A stretch of 32,313 bases of DNA from Oceanicola sp. S124 (GCF_000220565.1 NZ_AFPM01000308.1:1-32313), one strand, 5' to 3'. Shown: positions 23,193-30,831, counted from the stretch's first letter. A program made the numbers and translations. Notes: generated by a model not told the origin, from the sequence alone.

Positions 23193-23393
23193 ATGGGTAT
23201 CGATACTGAACGCGACATCGAGGCGAACCTGCAGATCGGCCCCACCGACGCGGGCATGGTGCGTCTCTTCATCGAGGCTGGCGGCACCGAGATCCCGATG
23301 GATTTCGAACCCGACGAGGCGCTGGAAATCGCCGAGGAAATCCGCGCCGCCGCAGCGGCAGCCTCTCAGGCGGGCGGCAAGAAGCGCCGCTGA
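23193..23393 (+). CDS. Small DUF6324-family protein
   Basis: A 66-residue acidic protein with a basic tail. The opening MGIDTERDIEANLQIGPTDA and the FDPDE-like FEPDEALEIAEEIRAAA helix match the DUF6324 family of Rhodobacterales as I remember it. No function is known. ATG at 23193 has a GGAGGG ribosome site. It converges on mmcB with six bases between stops. The DNA before it back to the tRNA promoter (22858-23192) holds only the small-RNA candidate and AT-rich promoter-like sequence. Confidence 0.8.
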   Translation: MGIDTERDIEANLQIGPTDAGMVRLFIEAGGTEIPMDFEPDEALEIAEEIRAAAAAASQAGGKKRR

Positions 23394-23399
23394 GCGGCC

Positions 23400-23855
23400 T
23401 CAGACCCGGGGATCGCGCAGCGCCTGCAGGCGCCGTGCCGCATCGCGGGCGAACTTCTGCGTCATCGACTTGCGCCGGGCGCCGGCCAGCTTGCTTTCCG
23501 CCGGCATCCGCACCACCTCGCCGCCATAGGCGTCGGCGATGATGAGGCCACTCTCCTCGGGCAGCAGCTCGACCGGGAAGTCCTGATCGACGGCCCAGAA
23601 GAAGCGGTCGCACCAGTCCAGGTAGCCCTGCCACTTGCCATCCGACATGAAGTCGGCACGAGAGCTCTTGCACTCGACCACCCAGATTTCGCCTTTCGGC
23701 CCCAGGCCAATGACATCGACGCGCTTGCCGCGCTCGGGCACGAATTCCTCGAGCGGGGTGAAGCCATGCGACAGCAGCAGGCGGCAGACGCCCCGGGCGA
23801 TCAGCTGGCCGGGCTGGGGGGCAAGAGGTTCTGGGGCAAGCGGGGTCACGGGCAT
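23400..23855 (-). CDS. mmcB: MmcB-family DNA repair protein
   Basis: A 151-residue protein of the MmcB (DUF1052) family. In Caulobacter, mmcB is SOS-induced and contributes to mitomycin C resistance. The core looks like a PD-(D/E)xK nuclease fold: VDVIGLGPKGEIWVVECKSS supplies the Asp and the E-C-K triad (about 47-64), and the GYLDWCDRFFWAVDQDFP segment follows. Length matches the family. Start at ATG 23855. No LexA-type operator is obvious in the 104 bases to the divergent gene, so regulation cannot be stated. Confidence 0.88.
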   Translation of the reverse strand: MPVTPLAPEPLAPQPGQLIARGVCRLLLSHGFTPLEEFVPERGKRVDVIGLGPKGEIWVVECKSSRADFMSDGKWQGYLDWCDRFFWAVDQDFPVELLPEESGLIIADAYGGEVVRMPAESKLAGARRKSMTQKFARDAARRLQALRDPRV

Positions 23856-23959
23856 GGGTTCATTCTGAACATTCCATGAACATGCGCAACCCCCTTTGGT
23901 CCCCGGCGGGGGGACGCCTATGTTCCCCGGATGCGCAGGCCAGAAGGGGCGGGACTCAC

Positions 23960-25252
23960 GTGAACGACAGAACCGATGATCGCGACAAGGTCGAACACAG
24001 CAGGCCAGCTCAGCCCGATCCCCGCGCCCGCATGGTGCACGAGCTCGAGGGGCACCTCGGCATCCTCGACACCTTCACCGGCGCGGCCCTCGGCGTGCTG
24101 GCGGTGGCCTCGGGGATCTATACCTACCTTGGCGTGCAATCGCTGCTGGATGGCGACGGCGCCATGCAGGCCTTTGCCGCCATCGCCTATTCCGTCGCCG
24201 TCTCGACCGGGATCTTCGTCTTCTGGTCCTACCTGATGCGGCTTTTCCCGGCCATGCGCTCGGCCCGGTCACGCGCCGGGCTGCTGGCCGCCATGGGGCT
24301 GGGATCGCTGGCCATCGTCGCCATGTCCTCCTGGCTGAACGCCGCCGCGCTGGCGGGCGGCGCGGCGGTAGAGCAGCACCTGGCCGAGACCGTGCAGGAC
24401 TACCAGGCGGCGCTGGAGCGCGCCAACGAGAACGCCCTGGCCGCCCAGGGACTGCAACGCGACGTGGCGCGGGTTCAGCAGAGCTTCGCCGATCTGTCGG
24501 AACAGGAAGCCTCGGGCGGGCTCTCGGGGCTGGCCGGTCGCGGCGCGGTCTTCCGCGTGCTGCGCCAGAAGTCCGAAGAGCTTTCGGCGCTGGAACAGCA
24601 GATCGCCGCCCAGTCGCCGCTGGTCGATGCGGCCTTCACCGAGGGCAACGCGATCCTCAGCCGGATGCGCGCCCTGACGGTAGAGCCCGGCCCCGTCGAA
24701 ACCCGCGCGGTAGAGTTCTCCGAGGAAGCCGTGCAGCTTGCCGGGCTGATCGCGCGGCTGCGCCAGCTCTCGGTGGCGCCGCTGGTGGAACGCGCGGCGC
24801 AGGACCTGACGGCCTCGGTGGTGCTGCCGGAACTGGACGGCGGCAGCGAGACCTCGCGCCTCGCGCAGGGCACGACCATCGCCTCGGTGCTCGACGTGCT
24901 GGCGCAGCGCGCCACCACGCTGGAGAGCGCCGCCGCCCAGGTCATCGCCCTGCCCGCCCCGGCCGAGATCACCTATACCCCCCTTTCGCCCGCTGATGCG
25001 GTGATCCGCTACGCCGGCAACTTCGTGCCCTCCTGGGCCGGCGCCATCGCCATCGACCTGCTGCCGGCAGTCATGGTGCTGATCCTCGCGGTGACCCAAG
25101 GCGCCATCCGCTCGGGCCGCGAGGCGGTGCCGATCGAAGACCGGATGACGGTCTCGGAACTGCGGGCCGCACTGGCGGCGGCGCGCGACGTCGACGAGGC
25201 CCTGGCCGAGGGCCGGGTCAGCGCCACGCGCGAGGGGGCGCCGGATGTCTGA
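23960..25252 (+). CDS. Uncharacterised membrane protein with a long coiled-coil region
   Basis: A 430-residue protein. Three hydrophobic segments come early (about 36-60, 70-94, 106-132). About 220 polar residues rich in Ala, Glu, Gln and Leu follow, with heptad character (VQDYQAALERANENALAAQG, VLRQKSEELSALEQQIAAQS), then a fourth hydrophobic segment (about 362-385) and a 47-residue tail. The coiled-coil part therefore probably projects on the outer side of the membrane. The start is uncertain: GTG at 23960 follows a purine-rich AAGGGGCGGG, while an in-frame ATG at 23876 would add 28 residues with no helix. It overlaps the ClpP-like gene by eight bases, so the two are co-translated. I do not recognise a named family. 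Confidence 0.78.
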   Translation: MNDRTDDRDKVEHSRPAQPDPRARMVHELEGHLGILDTFTGAALGVLAVASGIYTYLGVQSLLDGDGAMQAFAAIAYSVAVSTGIFVFWSYLMRLFPAMRSARSRAGLLAAMGLGSLAIVAMSSWLNAAALAGGAAVEQHLAETVQDYQAALERANENALAAQGLQRDVARVQQSFADLSEQEASGGLSGLAGRGAVFRVLRQKSEELSALEQQIAAQSPLVDAAFTEGNAILSRMRALTVEPGPVETRAVEFSEEAVQLAGLIARLRQLSVAPLVERAAQDLTASVVLPELDGGSETSRLAQGTTIASVLDVLAQRATTLESAAAQVIALPAPAEITYTPLSPADAVIRYAGNFVPSWAGAIAIDLLPAVMVLILAVTQGAIRSGREAVPIEDRMTVSELRAALAAARDVDEALAEGRVSATREGAPDV

Positions 25253-25994
25253 GCCGTCCGAAGGGATTACCCTGCGCCGCGCCCTGACGGGGGTGCTGGG
25301 CTTCCAGGTTTTGCTGGCGCTGCTGCTGTTCCTCGGTGACCTGGGAGAGGGCTTTGTCTGGCCGCGCCGGGGCGCCGATGCGCCGGGCTTCGACCAGCCG
25401 ACCGCGCCCGGCGACCAGACCCGCCGCTTCGAGCCGACCCGCCCCGCCGGGCCCGGTGTCGCCCCCTCGGGCCCCATGCCCGAGCGGCTGGTGCTGACCG
25501 AACGCGACGGCGCCTGGCACCTGTCGGGCGGCATCGCGCCGGGCGACGGCGCCCGCATCGCCCGCCAGATCGGATCGCGCGAAGGCGAGGCGCGGCCGGG
25601 AGTGGTCTTCCTCGACAGTCCCGGCGGCTCGGTCCAGGACGCGCTGGAGCTGGGACGGGCCCTGCGCGCGGCGGGCCTGGCGACGGACATGGAGGACGGC
25701 GCCATCTGCCTTTCGGCCTGCCCCTACCTGCTGGCGGCGGGCGTGACCCGCAGCGCCGACGAGGGCGCAAAGATCGGCGTCCACCAGCATTATTTCGGCG
25801 AAAACACCCTGCTGCCCGCCTTCACCGCCGTGTCGGATATCCAGCGCGGCCAGGGGCTTGTCATGCGTTACCTCGACGAAATGGGCGTCGACCCGCGCCT
25901 GATGGGCCCCGCCCTGATGACCCCGCCGGACGAGATCTACCTGCTGACCCGGGACGAGCTGACCGATTTCGCCCTGCTGACCGAGGCCGGCTAA
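25245..25994 (+). CDS. Membrane-anchored ClpP-like serine protease (COG3904-type)
   Basis: A 249-residue protein. One hydrophobic segment near the N-terminus (about 15-32) anchors it; a proline-rich linker (about 45-80) leads to a ClpP/crotonase-fold domain (about 82-245). The oxyanion strand is FLDSPGGSVQDALELG (122-137), the nucleophile Ser 157 sits in CLSACPYLLAAG, and the base is His 180 in IGVHQHYF. YLDEMGVDPRLM follows as in COG3904 proteins. The Cys pair around Ser 157 fits an oxidising periplasmic site. It is coupled to the coiled-coil membrane protein by an eight-base overlap, suggesting a joint function in the envelope. Confidence 0.83.
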   Translation: MSEPSEGITLRRALTGVLGFQVLLALLLFLGDLGEGFVWPRRGADAPGFDQPTAPGDQTRRFEPTRPAGPGVAPSGPMPERLVLTERDGAWHLSGGIAPGDGARIARQIGSREGEARPGVVFLDSPGGSVQDALELGRALRAAGLATDMEDGAICLSACPYLLAAGVTRSADEGAKIGVHQHYFGENTLLPAFTAVSDIQRGQGLVMRYLDEMGVDPRLMGPALMTPPDEIYLLTRDELTDFALLTEAG

Positions 25995-26003
25995 ATCAGG
26001 CAA

Positions 26004-26190
26004 ATTGCACGCGATCCCCTTGCCGAGTCCCATGCAAGCGCCTAGGTGAGGGATCGGCGGGTGCTGCCCTTCTCGTGAACGGTTACATTCCGGTGGCCTT
26101 AAGCAAATCCGAGGGAGCTGGCTCTGTCTGGGCCGTGGTCCGGTTACCTGGCGCCCACCTGATCATCAGGTCCTCGGGAATGCGTCAACC
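26004..26190 (+). ncRNA. ssrS: Probable 6S RNA
   Basis: The interval folds like 6S RNA. A closing stem pairs 26009-26018 (ACGCGATCCC) with 26176-26185 (GGGAATGCGT), nine of ten positions. A large bubble follows: its 5' strand carries GAGTCCC, close to the CAGUCCCC of E. coli 6S, and its 3' strand holds a small hairpin, ACCTGA-TCA-TCAGGT (26157-26171). The inner stem pairs GCGCC and GGTGA (26038-26050) with TTACC and GGCGC (26144-26154). A short apical hairpin (CGG-N7-CCG) precedes GCCTTAAG, which matches the GCCUUAA of E. coli 6S in place and sequence. Size, about 185 bases, fits. A -10-like TAAATC overlaps the stop of the protease gene. Confidence 0.65.
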
Positions 26191-26249
26191 AAACGGTTGC
26201 GTGCGGGCCCGCCACTTCCCCGAATTTGCCCGGCAAGATGAATGGCTTG

Positions 26250-26549
26250 TCAGCCCTTCTTCACCCGCGCTTCGACGCGGACAGGCTGGGCCAGCAACGG
26301 CAGGCGGGTGCCGCCGTGCGGCCTGTCGTCCTCCTGCAGGCGCATCACCGAGATGGCGAACTGCACCCCGGCAAAGACGATCCCGTTCGAGAAGAAGATC
26401 AGGAGGGCGCCAAGCAGCCCGTCGGACGAGCCGAGGACGAGCCGCTGCAATCCCATGACATCGAAATAGATCAGACCCGCGGTGAACACCGCGGAAATCC
26501 CGAAACCGATCAGGCATTGGGTGATGTAGAGACGGACAAGCTTGGGCAT
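26250..26549 (-). CDS. Small two-helix membrane protein
   Basis: A 99-residue protein with two hydrophobic segments: about 8-30 (LYITQCLIGFGISAVFTAGL) and about 44-68 (LLGALLIFFSNGIVFAGVQF). A basic, proline-containing tail follows, ending VKKG. ATG at 26549 has a near-perfect GGAGGTT site; a longer frame back to 26651 is rejected. It converges on the probable 6S RNA and diverges from the P-loop ATPase gene. It resembles small hypothetical membrane proteins common in Rhodobacterales; the function is unknown. Confidence 0.8.
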   Translation of the reverse strand: MPKLVRLYITQCLIGFGISAVFTAGLIYFDVMGLQRLVLGSSDGLLGALLIFFSNGIVFAGVQFAISVMRLQEDDRPHGGTRLPLLAQPVRVEARVKKG

Positions 26550-26636
26550 GGGAACCTCCGTGAATGGCCCGAGGATACCCCGACTCACCCGCTGCCGGCC
26601 AGAAGACCCGTTGTCGCGGGCGAGGACTGCGAGACC

Positions 26637-27173
26637 ATGCGAAATTTCCACGTCATTTCAGGCTGCTCCGGCGGCGGAAAGTCGACCCTGCTGGAGGCGC
26701 TGCGCCAACGGGGCGCGCAGGTTGTGCCGGAACCGGGTCGGCGGATCGTCGAGGCAGAGCGCGACCCGGACAGCCCCCGCCTGCCCTGGAACGACCTGGC
26801 CGCTTTCGCCGAGGCCGCCATCACCCTCGCGCTGGAGGATCTGGACCTTGCCCGCGCCCTGCCCGGCCCGGTCTTCTTCGATCGCGGGCTGGTCGATGCG
26901 GTTGCCGCGCGCTGGCAGGCCCGAGGCGCGCCCGAAAAGGCCGCAACGGATCCGCTGCTGGCGCGGCGCTGCTACGCGGAGAGGGTCTTTCTGACACCGC
27001 CCTGGCCGCAGATCCACGTCACTGACGCCACCCGCCCGCATGGGCTGGCCGAGGCGATTGCAGAGCATGAAAGGCTTGCGCAGCTCTATCCCGCCCTCGA
27101 CCACGAGGTGGTGGAGATACCCCGCGCAAGCCTCGGCCAGCGCGTGGATTTCATCGTGAATGCAATCGGTTAG
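26637..27173 (+). CDS. Small P-loop ATPase/kinase-like protein (AAA_28 type)
   Basis: A 178-residue cytoplasmic protein. Walker A is GCSGGGKST at 9-17 and a Walker-B-like element is VFFDRGLVDA (about 79-88), as in nucleotide and small-molecule kinases grouped under AAA_28. HVTDATRPHGLAEAIAEHER and a C-terminal VDFIVNAIG helix are typical of the group. No substrate is known. The frame is open to 26226, but the DNA upstream is the opposite-strand gene, and ATG 26637 (MRNFHVISG) is the natural start. It converges on nusB with three bases between stops. Confidence 0.82.
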   Translation: MRNFHVISGCSGGGKSTLLEALRQRGAQVVPEPGRRIVEAERDPDSPRLPWNDLAAFAEAAITLALEDLDLARALPGPVFFDRGLVDAVAARWQARGAPEKAATDPLLARRCYAERVFLTPPWPQIHVTDATRPHGLAEAIAEHERLAQLYPALDHEVVEIPRASLGQRVDFIVNAIG

Positions 27174-27176
27174 AGG

Positions 27177-27671
27177 TCAGAAGGCCTCGGGCTTGGCCTC
27201 GCGCGCCATGTGGTCCAGCACGGCGTTGACGAACTTGGATTCCTTGCCCTCGGGGAAGAAGGCCTTGGCCACGTCGACATATTCGACGATCACCACCTTC
27301 GGCGGCGCCTCGCCCTCGACCAGCTCGGCCCCGGCGGCGCGGAAGAGCGCCCGCAGGGTGGTGTCGATGCGACCCAGCGGCCATTTCGCCACCAGCGCCC
27401 GGTCGGTCATCTGGTCGATCTTGGCCTGCCAGTTGACCGCGTCACGCAGCGTCTTGCGGAACAGCTCGACGTCGCCTTCCTGGAACTCGCCCTCTTCGTA
27501 GGAGGCGCCGAAGCGGTGGTCCTCGAACTCGACGATGACCCGGTCGACGGATTGCCCGCCCAGCTCAAGCTGGTAGAGCGCCTGCACCGCGTAGAGACGC
27601 GAGGCAGAGCGCATCTTGCGCTTCTGGTTGCCCGAAAGGGGCGCGGCAGGGGTCGGGGTCTCGTCACTCAT
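27177..27671 (-). CDS. nusB: Transcription antitermination factor NusB
   Basis: A 164-residue all-helical protein that binds boxA RNA with NusE and supports rRNA antitermination. Family stretches are RSASRLYAVQALYQLELGG near the N-terminus, ALVAKWPLGRIDTTLRALFRA in the middle, and VVIVEYVDVAKAFFPEGKES close to the end, the classic NusB signature. The first 18 residues are a low-complexity extension. It is the last gene of the riboflavin operon, a common arrangement because ribH-nusB are neighbours in many bacteria. Confidence 0.95.
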   Translation of the reverse strand: MSDETPTPAAPLSGNQKRKMRSASRLYAVQALYQLELGGQSVDRVIVEFEDHRFGASYEEGEFQEGDVELFRKTLRDAVNWQAKIDQMTDRALVAKWPLGRIDTTLRALFRAAGAELVEGEAPPKVVIVEYVDVAKAFFPEGKESKFVNAVLDHMAREAKPEAF

Positions 27672-27695
27672 TTCGGGCGTCTTTTCTGCTGGCAG

Positions 27696-28229
27696 TCAGG
27701 CCTTGCCGGAGAGGCTGGCCTCGTCTGTGGCGGGCAGGAATCCCACGCCGCTTTTCGAAGCGCCCCATTTGCGCGAAAGCGCGACAAGATGCAAGGCCGC
27801 AGCGGCAGCGCCGCCCCCCTTGTTCTGCTCGGCCACGCGGGCACGGGCCAGGGCCTGGTCGCGGTTCTCGACGGTCAGGATGCCATTGCCGATGCAGAGC
27901 CCCTGCAGGCCCAGCAGGGTGATCCCGCGCGAACTGTCATTGCAGACCGTGTCGTAATGGGTCGTCTCGCCGCGAATGACGCAGCCGAGGGCGACATAGG
28001 CGTCGTAATCGCCCATGCGTCCGGCCATGGCGATGGCGGTCGGCACCTCGAGCGCACCGGGCACCTCGATCAGCTCATGGGTCGCCCCCCAGGCTTCGAT
28101 CTCGGCACGGGCGCCTTCGATCAGCTGGTCGGCGATGTCCTTGTAATAGGGCGCGACAACGATCAAAACCTTGGCAGGCTTGGTGAAACTGCCGCGCGGC
28201 AGGGTGTAGTGCTGTTCGGAACCGGCCAT
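27696..28229 (-). CDS. ribH: 6,7-dimethyl-8-ribityllumazine synthase
   Basis: A 177-residue lumazine synthase that condenses 3,4-dihydroxy-2-butanone-4-phosphate with the pyrimidinedione to give the riboflavin precursor. Hallmarks are VPGALEVPTAI, ALGCVIRGETTHYD (with the catalytic His), CNDSSRGI and GILTVENRDQALARA. The C-terminal 25 residues extend beyond the usual end. ATG at 28229 follows an AGGAGG site; the gene begins nine bases after ribBX. Confidence 0.95.
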   Translation of the reverse strand: MAGSEQHYTLPRGSFTKPAKVLIVVAPYYKDIADQLIEGARAEIEAWGATHELIEVPGALEVPTAIAMAGRMGDYDAYVALGCVIRGETTHYDTVCNDSSRGITLLGLQGLCIGNGILTVENRDQALARARVAEQNKGGGAAAAALHLVALSRKWGASKSGVGFLPATDEASLSGKA

Positions 28230-28238
28230 GGCCCCCTC

Positions 28239-29369
28239 CTATTCCGCGATCCGGCGGGTGCCGGTGATTTCCAGCCCGTAGGCATCCAGACCCACCACGT
28301 TGGGCTGCGGCGAGTTGGTCAGCAGCACCAGCTTGGACAGGCCGAGCGTGGTCAGGATCTGCGCGCCCAGGCCATACTGGCGCAGGGTCTGCGGCGAGAC
28401 CTCCTCTCCGCTGACCAGCTTCATGTGCAGGTCACGCAGCAGCACGACCACGCCGCGCCCCTCTTCGGCGATCAGCCGCATGGCATCGCGGAACTCGTTC
28501 GCGCGCCCGGCCGAGCAGACACCGGCCACGTCGCGCAGCGGATCCAGCGCGTGCATCCGCACCAGCACGGGTTCCTCGCCCGTGATATCGCCCTTGATCA
28601 TGACGATATGCTCGGCGCCCTGGGTTTCATCGACGTAGATCTTCAAGGCCCATTCGCCGCCGAACTCGGTCTGGACGGTCTCTTCCTTCTCGACCCGCAC
28701 GAGGTTGTCGTTGCGGCGGCGGTAGGCGATCAGGTCCGAGATCGTGCCGATCTTCAGGTTGTGGTGCTGGGCGAAGGCGATCAGCTCGGGCAGACGGGCC
28801 ATGGTGCCGTCCTCGTTCATGATCTCGCAGATCACGCCCGAGGGGTTGAGGCCGGCCAGCCGCGAGACGTCGACAGCCGCTTCGGTATGGCCGGCACGCA
28901 CCAGCACGCCGCCCTCGCGGGCCCGCAGCGGGAAGACGTGGCCGGGGGTGGCGATGTCCTGCGCGCCCTTGCCCGCGTCGATGGCCACGGCCACGGTGCG
29001 GGCCCGGTCATGGGCGGAAATGCCGGTCGACACACCCTCGCGGGCCTCGATGGAGACGGTGAAGTTGGTCTCGTGACGCGACGAGTTCTGCGACGACATC
29101 AGCGGCAGGCCCAACTGGTCGACACGGTCGCCGGTCAGCGACAGGCAGATCAGGCCGCGCCCGTGGGTGGCCATGAAGTTGATTGCCTCGGGGGTCGCCA
29201 TCTGCGCCGGGATCACCAGGTCGCCCTCGTTCTCGCGGTCCTCGTGATCGACGAGGATGAACATGCGGCCGTTGCGGGCGTCCTCGATGATCTCCTCGAT
29301 GGAGGAGATCGCATCGGACCAGCTCTGCTCGACCGGGCCCTTGGCTTCATAGGCGGCGCTATCGCTCAT
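28239..29369 (-). CDS. ribB: 3,4-dihydroxy-2-butanone-4-phosphate synthase with degenerate GTP cyclohydrolase II domain (RibBX type)
   Basis: A 376-residue two-domain protein. The RibB half (about 20-222) is intact: LVDHEDRENEGDLVIPA (39-55) with the acidic motif, HGRGLICLSL, TGISAHDRARTV, AGHTEAAVDVSRLAG. It makes the four-carbon riboflavin precursor from ribulose-5-phosphate. The C-terminal half matches GTP cyclohydrolase II in length and in AEEGRGVVVLLRD, but the zinc-binding Cys cluster is gone: where RibA has a Cys after RVHSE and a CDC pair, this protein has MHALDPL and VCSAGR. It is therefore a RibBX protein, and a true GTP cyclohydrolase II must be elsewhere. ATG 29369 is preferred over GTG 29372 by AGGAGT spacing. 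Confidence 0.92.
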   Translation of the reverse strand: MSDSAAYEAKGPVEQSWSDAISSIEEIIEDARNGRMFILVDHEDRENEGDLVIPAQMATPEAINFMATHGRGLICLSLTGDRVDQLGLPLMSSQNSSRHETNFTVSIEAREGVSTGISAHDRARTVAVAIDAGKGAQDIATPGHVFPLRAREGGVLVRAGHTEAAVDVSRLAGLNPSGVICEIMNEDGTMARLPELIAFAQHHNLKIGTISDLIAYRRRNDNLVRVEKEETVQTEFGGEWALKIYVDETQGAEHIVMIKGDITGEEPVLVRMHALDPLRDVAGVCSAGRANEFRDAMRLIAEEGRGVVVLLRDLHMKLVSGEEVSPQTLRQYGLGAQILTTLGLSKLVLLTNSPQPNVVGLDAYGLEITGTRRIAE

Positions 29370-29511
29370 CACTCACTCCTGATGTTTTTTGCGGCCATAT
29401 CGCAGGCGCAGGGGAAAGGCCAGTAAAACGCAGCGGCGAAGGCTGTGGAGGCCTGTGCGAAAATGCACGATGCGAGGCTCCATCCGCGGTCACGGCGCAG
29501 CCCCGCACCAC

Positions 29512-30099
29512 TCAGGCAAAGAGCGCCTCGGCGGGCAGCGCGCCGCCAAGGCCGCCGGCGGCAAGCCATTCCTGCTCCAGTCCAAGGGCGGTGATCGCCA
29601 CAAGCCCGGCGGCGGGCAGACGACCCTGGGCGCGGGCCAGGGCGGCGCGGATCTCGGGGAAACTGCCGAGCAGCGGTGGCGCAGGAAAGGCCAGGTCCAG
29701 GCCTGCGACGCGTTCCAGCAGCAGGCGCGGATCCAGCGGCGGCTGTGCCAGCCCGATGCGCAGCACATGGCGCAGCGACAGAAGCTTTTCAGAGATCCGG
29801 GGCGCCACGGGGGCCGCGTTGGAATGTACCCCGAGGGCGTTCGAGGAAATCAGGAACCCGGCCACATCACGCCCCGAGGTGGCACGGATACGGCAGTAAT
29901 CGGCATAGGACAGGCCCAGTTCCTTCGCGCGGGCGATGCGCATCCGGTGGATGGCGACGGGGATGCGGGCCTCGCGGTGGCTGGCCTGCGCACGTGTCCA
30001 GGCATGGATGCGGAACTGTCGCCCGGCATCCATCGAGGGGCCCTGGTTGTGGCCGATGCCGGCCCAGGGCCTGCCCCCTTCGGCGCCTCCCTCGCTCAA
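29512..30099 (-). CDS. Uncharacterised 195-residue protein in the riboflavin operon, TTG start
   Basis: The protein begins at TTG 30099, which overlaps the ribE stop (TTGA) and is preceded by AGGA six bases away, so it is translated by coupling. Near the N-terminus it carries GIGHNQGP, a short peptide seen at the start of many unrelated alphaproteobacterial proteins. A basic helical segment follows (AIHRMRIARAKELGLSYADY, then RIRATSGRDVAGFLISSNAL), and then a Leu/Pro-rich C-terminal half. No enzyme motif is visible. The first internal ATG is about 21 codons in. Placed between ribE and ribBX, it may be a riboflavin-linked accessory protein; I do not recognise a named family. Confidence 0.75.
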   Translation of the reverse strand: MSEGGAEGGRPWAGIGHNQGPSMDAGRQFRIHAWTRAQASHREARIPVAIHRMRIARAKELGLSYADYCRIRATSGRDVAGFLISSNALGVHSNAAPVAPRISEKLLSLRHVLRIGLAQPPLDPRLLLERVAGLDLAFPAPPLLGSFPEIRAALARAQGRLPAAGLVAITALGLEQEWLAAGGLGGALPAEALFA

Positions 30100-30683
30100 G
30101 CGAATTCCTGCAGGCGGGCCACGTAGCGGGCCATGGTGTCGACTTCCAGGTTGATGCGGTCGCCCTCGGCGACACGGACCCAGGTGGTGACGGACTTGGT
30201 ATGCGGGATCACGTTGACGCCGAAGGCCGCACCCTCGACCTCGTTCACCGTCAGCGAGGTGCCGTTCAGCGCGATCGAGCCCTTGGGCGCGATGAACTTC
30301 GCGAGCGCCTCGGGGGCGCGGAAGGTCATGCGGGTGCTGTCGCCCTCGTCCTGCAACGAGACCAGCTCGGCCACGCCATCGACATGGCCCGAGACGATAT
30401 GCCCGCCCAGCTCGTCCCCGACCTTCAGGGCGCGCTCCAGGTTGACGGTGCGGCCCTCGGCCCAGGTGTCGAGGTTGGTCTTCGACAGGGTCTCGGCGCT
30501 GATCTCGACATCGAACCAGTCGGCGCCGGTCGCGATGACGGTCAGACAGACGCCGTCGCAGGCGATCGAGGCACCGAGGTCGACGTCCGCCATGTCGTAG
30601 TGACAGCCGATGCGCGCCAGCAGGTCGCCGCGGTGCTGAAGCGACCTGACCTCGCCCATGTCGGTGATGATGCCGGTGAACAT
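30096..30683 (-). CDS. ribE: Riboflavin synthase, alpha chain type
   Basis: A 195-residue enzyme that dismutates two 6,7-dimethyl-8-ribityllumazine molecules to riboflavin. It has the two lumazine-binding repeats of the family: MFTGIITDMGEV with SIACDGVCLTV (repeat 1) and GHIVSGHVDGVAEL with SIALNGTSLTVNEV (repeat 2). ATG at 30683 follows AAGGAGGG; the open frame upstream to 30893 is rejected because MFTGII is the invariant family start. First gene of the operon. ribD, its usual neighbour, is not in the window, and the upstream gene is divergent. Confidence 0.95.
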   Translation of the reverse strand: MFTGIITDMGEVRSLQHRGDLLARIGCHYDMADVDLGASIACDGVCLTVIATGADWFDVEISAETLSKTNLDTWAEGRTVNLERALKVGDELGGHIVSGHVDGVAELVSLQDEGDSTRMTFRAPEALAKFIAPKGSIALNGTSLTVNEVEGAAFGVNVIPHTKSVTTWVRVAEGDRINLEVDTMARYVARLQEFA

Positions 30684-30802
30684 GCGCACCCTCCTTGCCG
30701 TGGCGGTGACGTTGCCCCGGCGTAGCGCGCTGCGCGGGCCGGTGCAAGACGGCAGGCGGCCCTGCCCGCCCTGCGCCGCGGCAGGGCCCCATTTCCGCCG
30801 GT

Positions 30803-30831
30803 TTGACGGGCTAGCCATATCTCCGCAATAT
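30803..30831 (+). promoter_or_regulatory. Candidate promoter of the capsule export gene
   Basis: TTGACG (30803-30808), a 17-base spacer and CAATAT (30826-30831). A start of transcription near 30838 would exclude the ATG at 30830 as translation start. The -10 is imperfect, so this is tentative. Confidence 0.4.

Noticed and set aside
27210-29426. 738-codon open frame on the plus strand opposite nusB, ribH and ribBX
   Set aside because: It is an antisense shadow of three clear genes; the translation is His/Gln/Arg/Gly-rich low complexity and matches no family.
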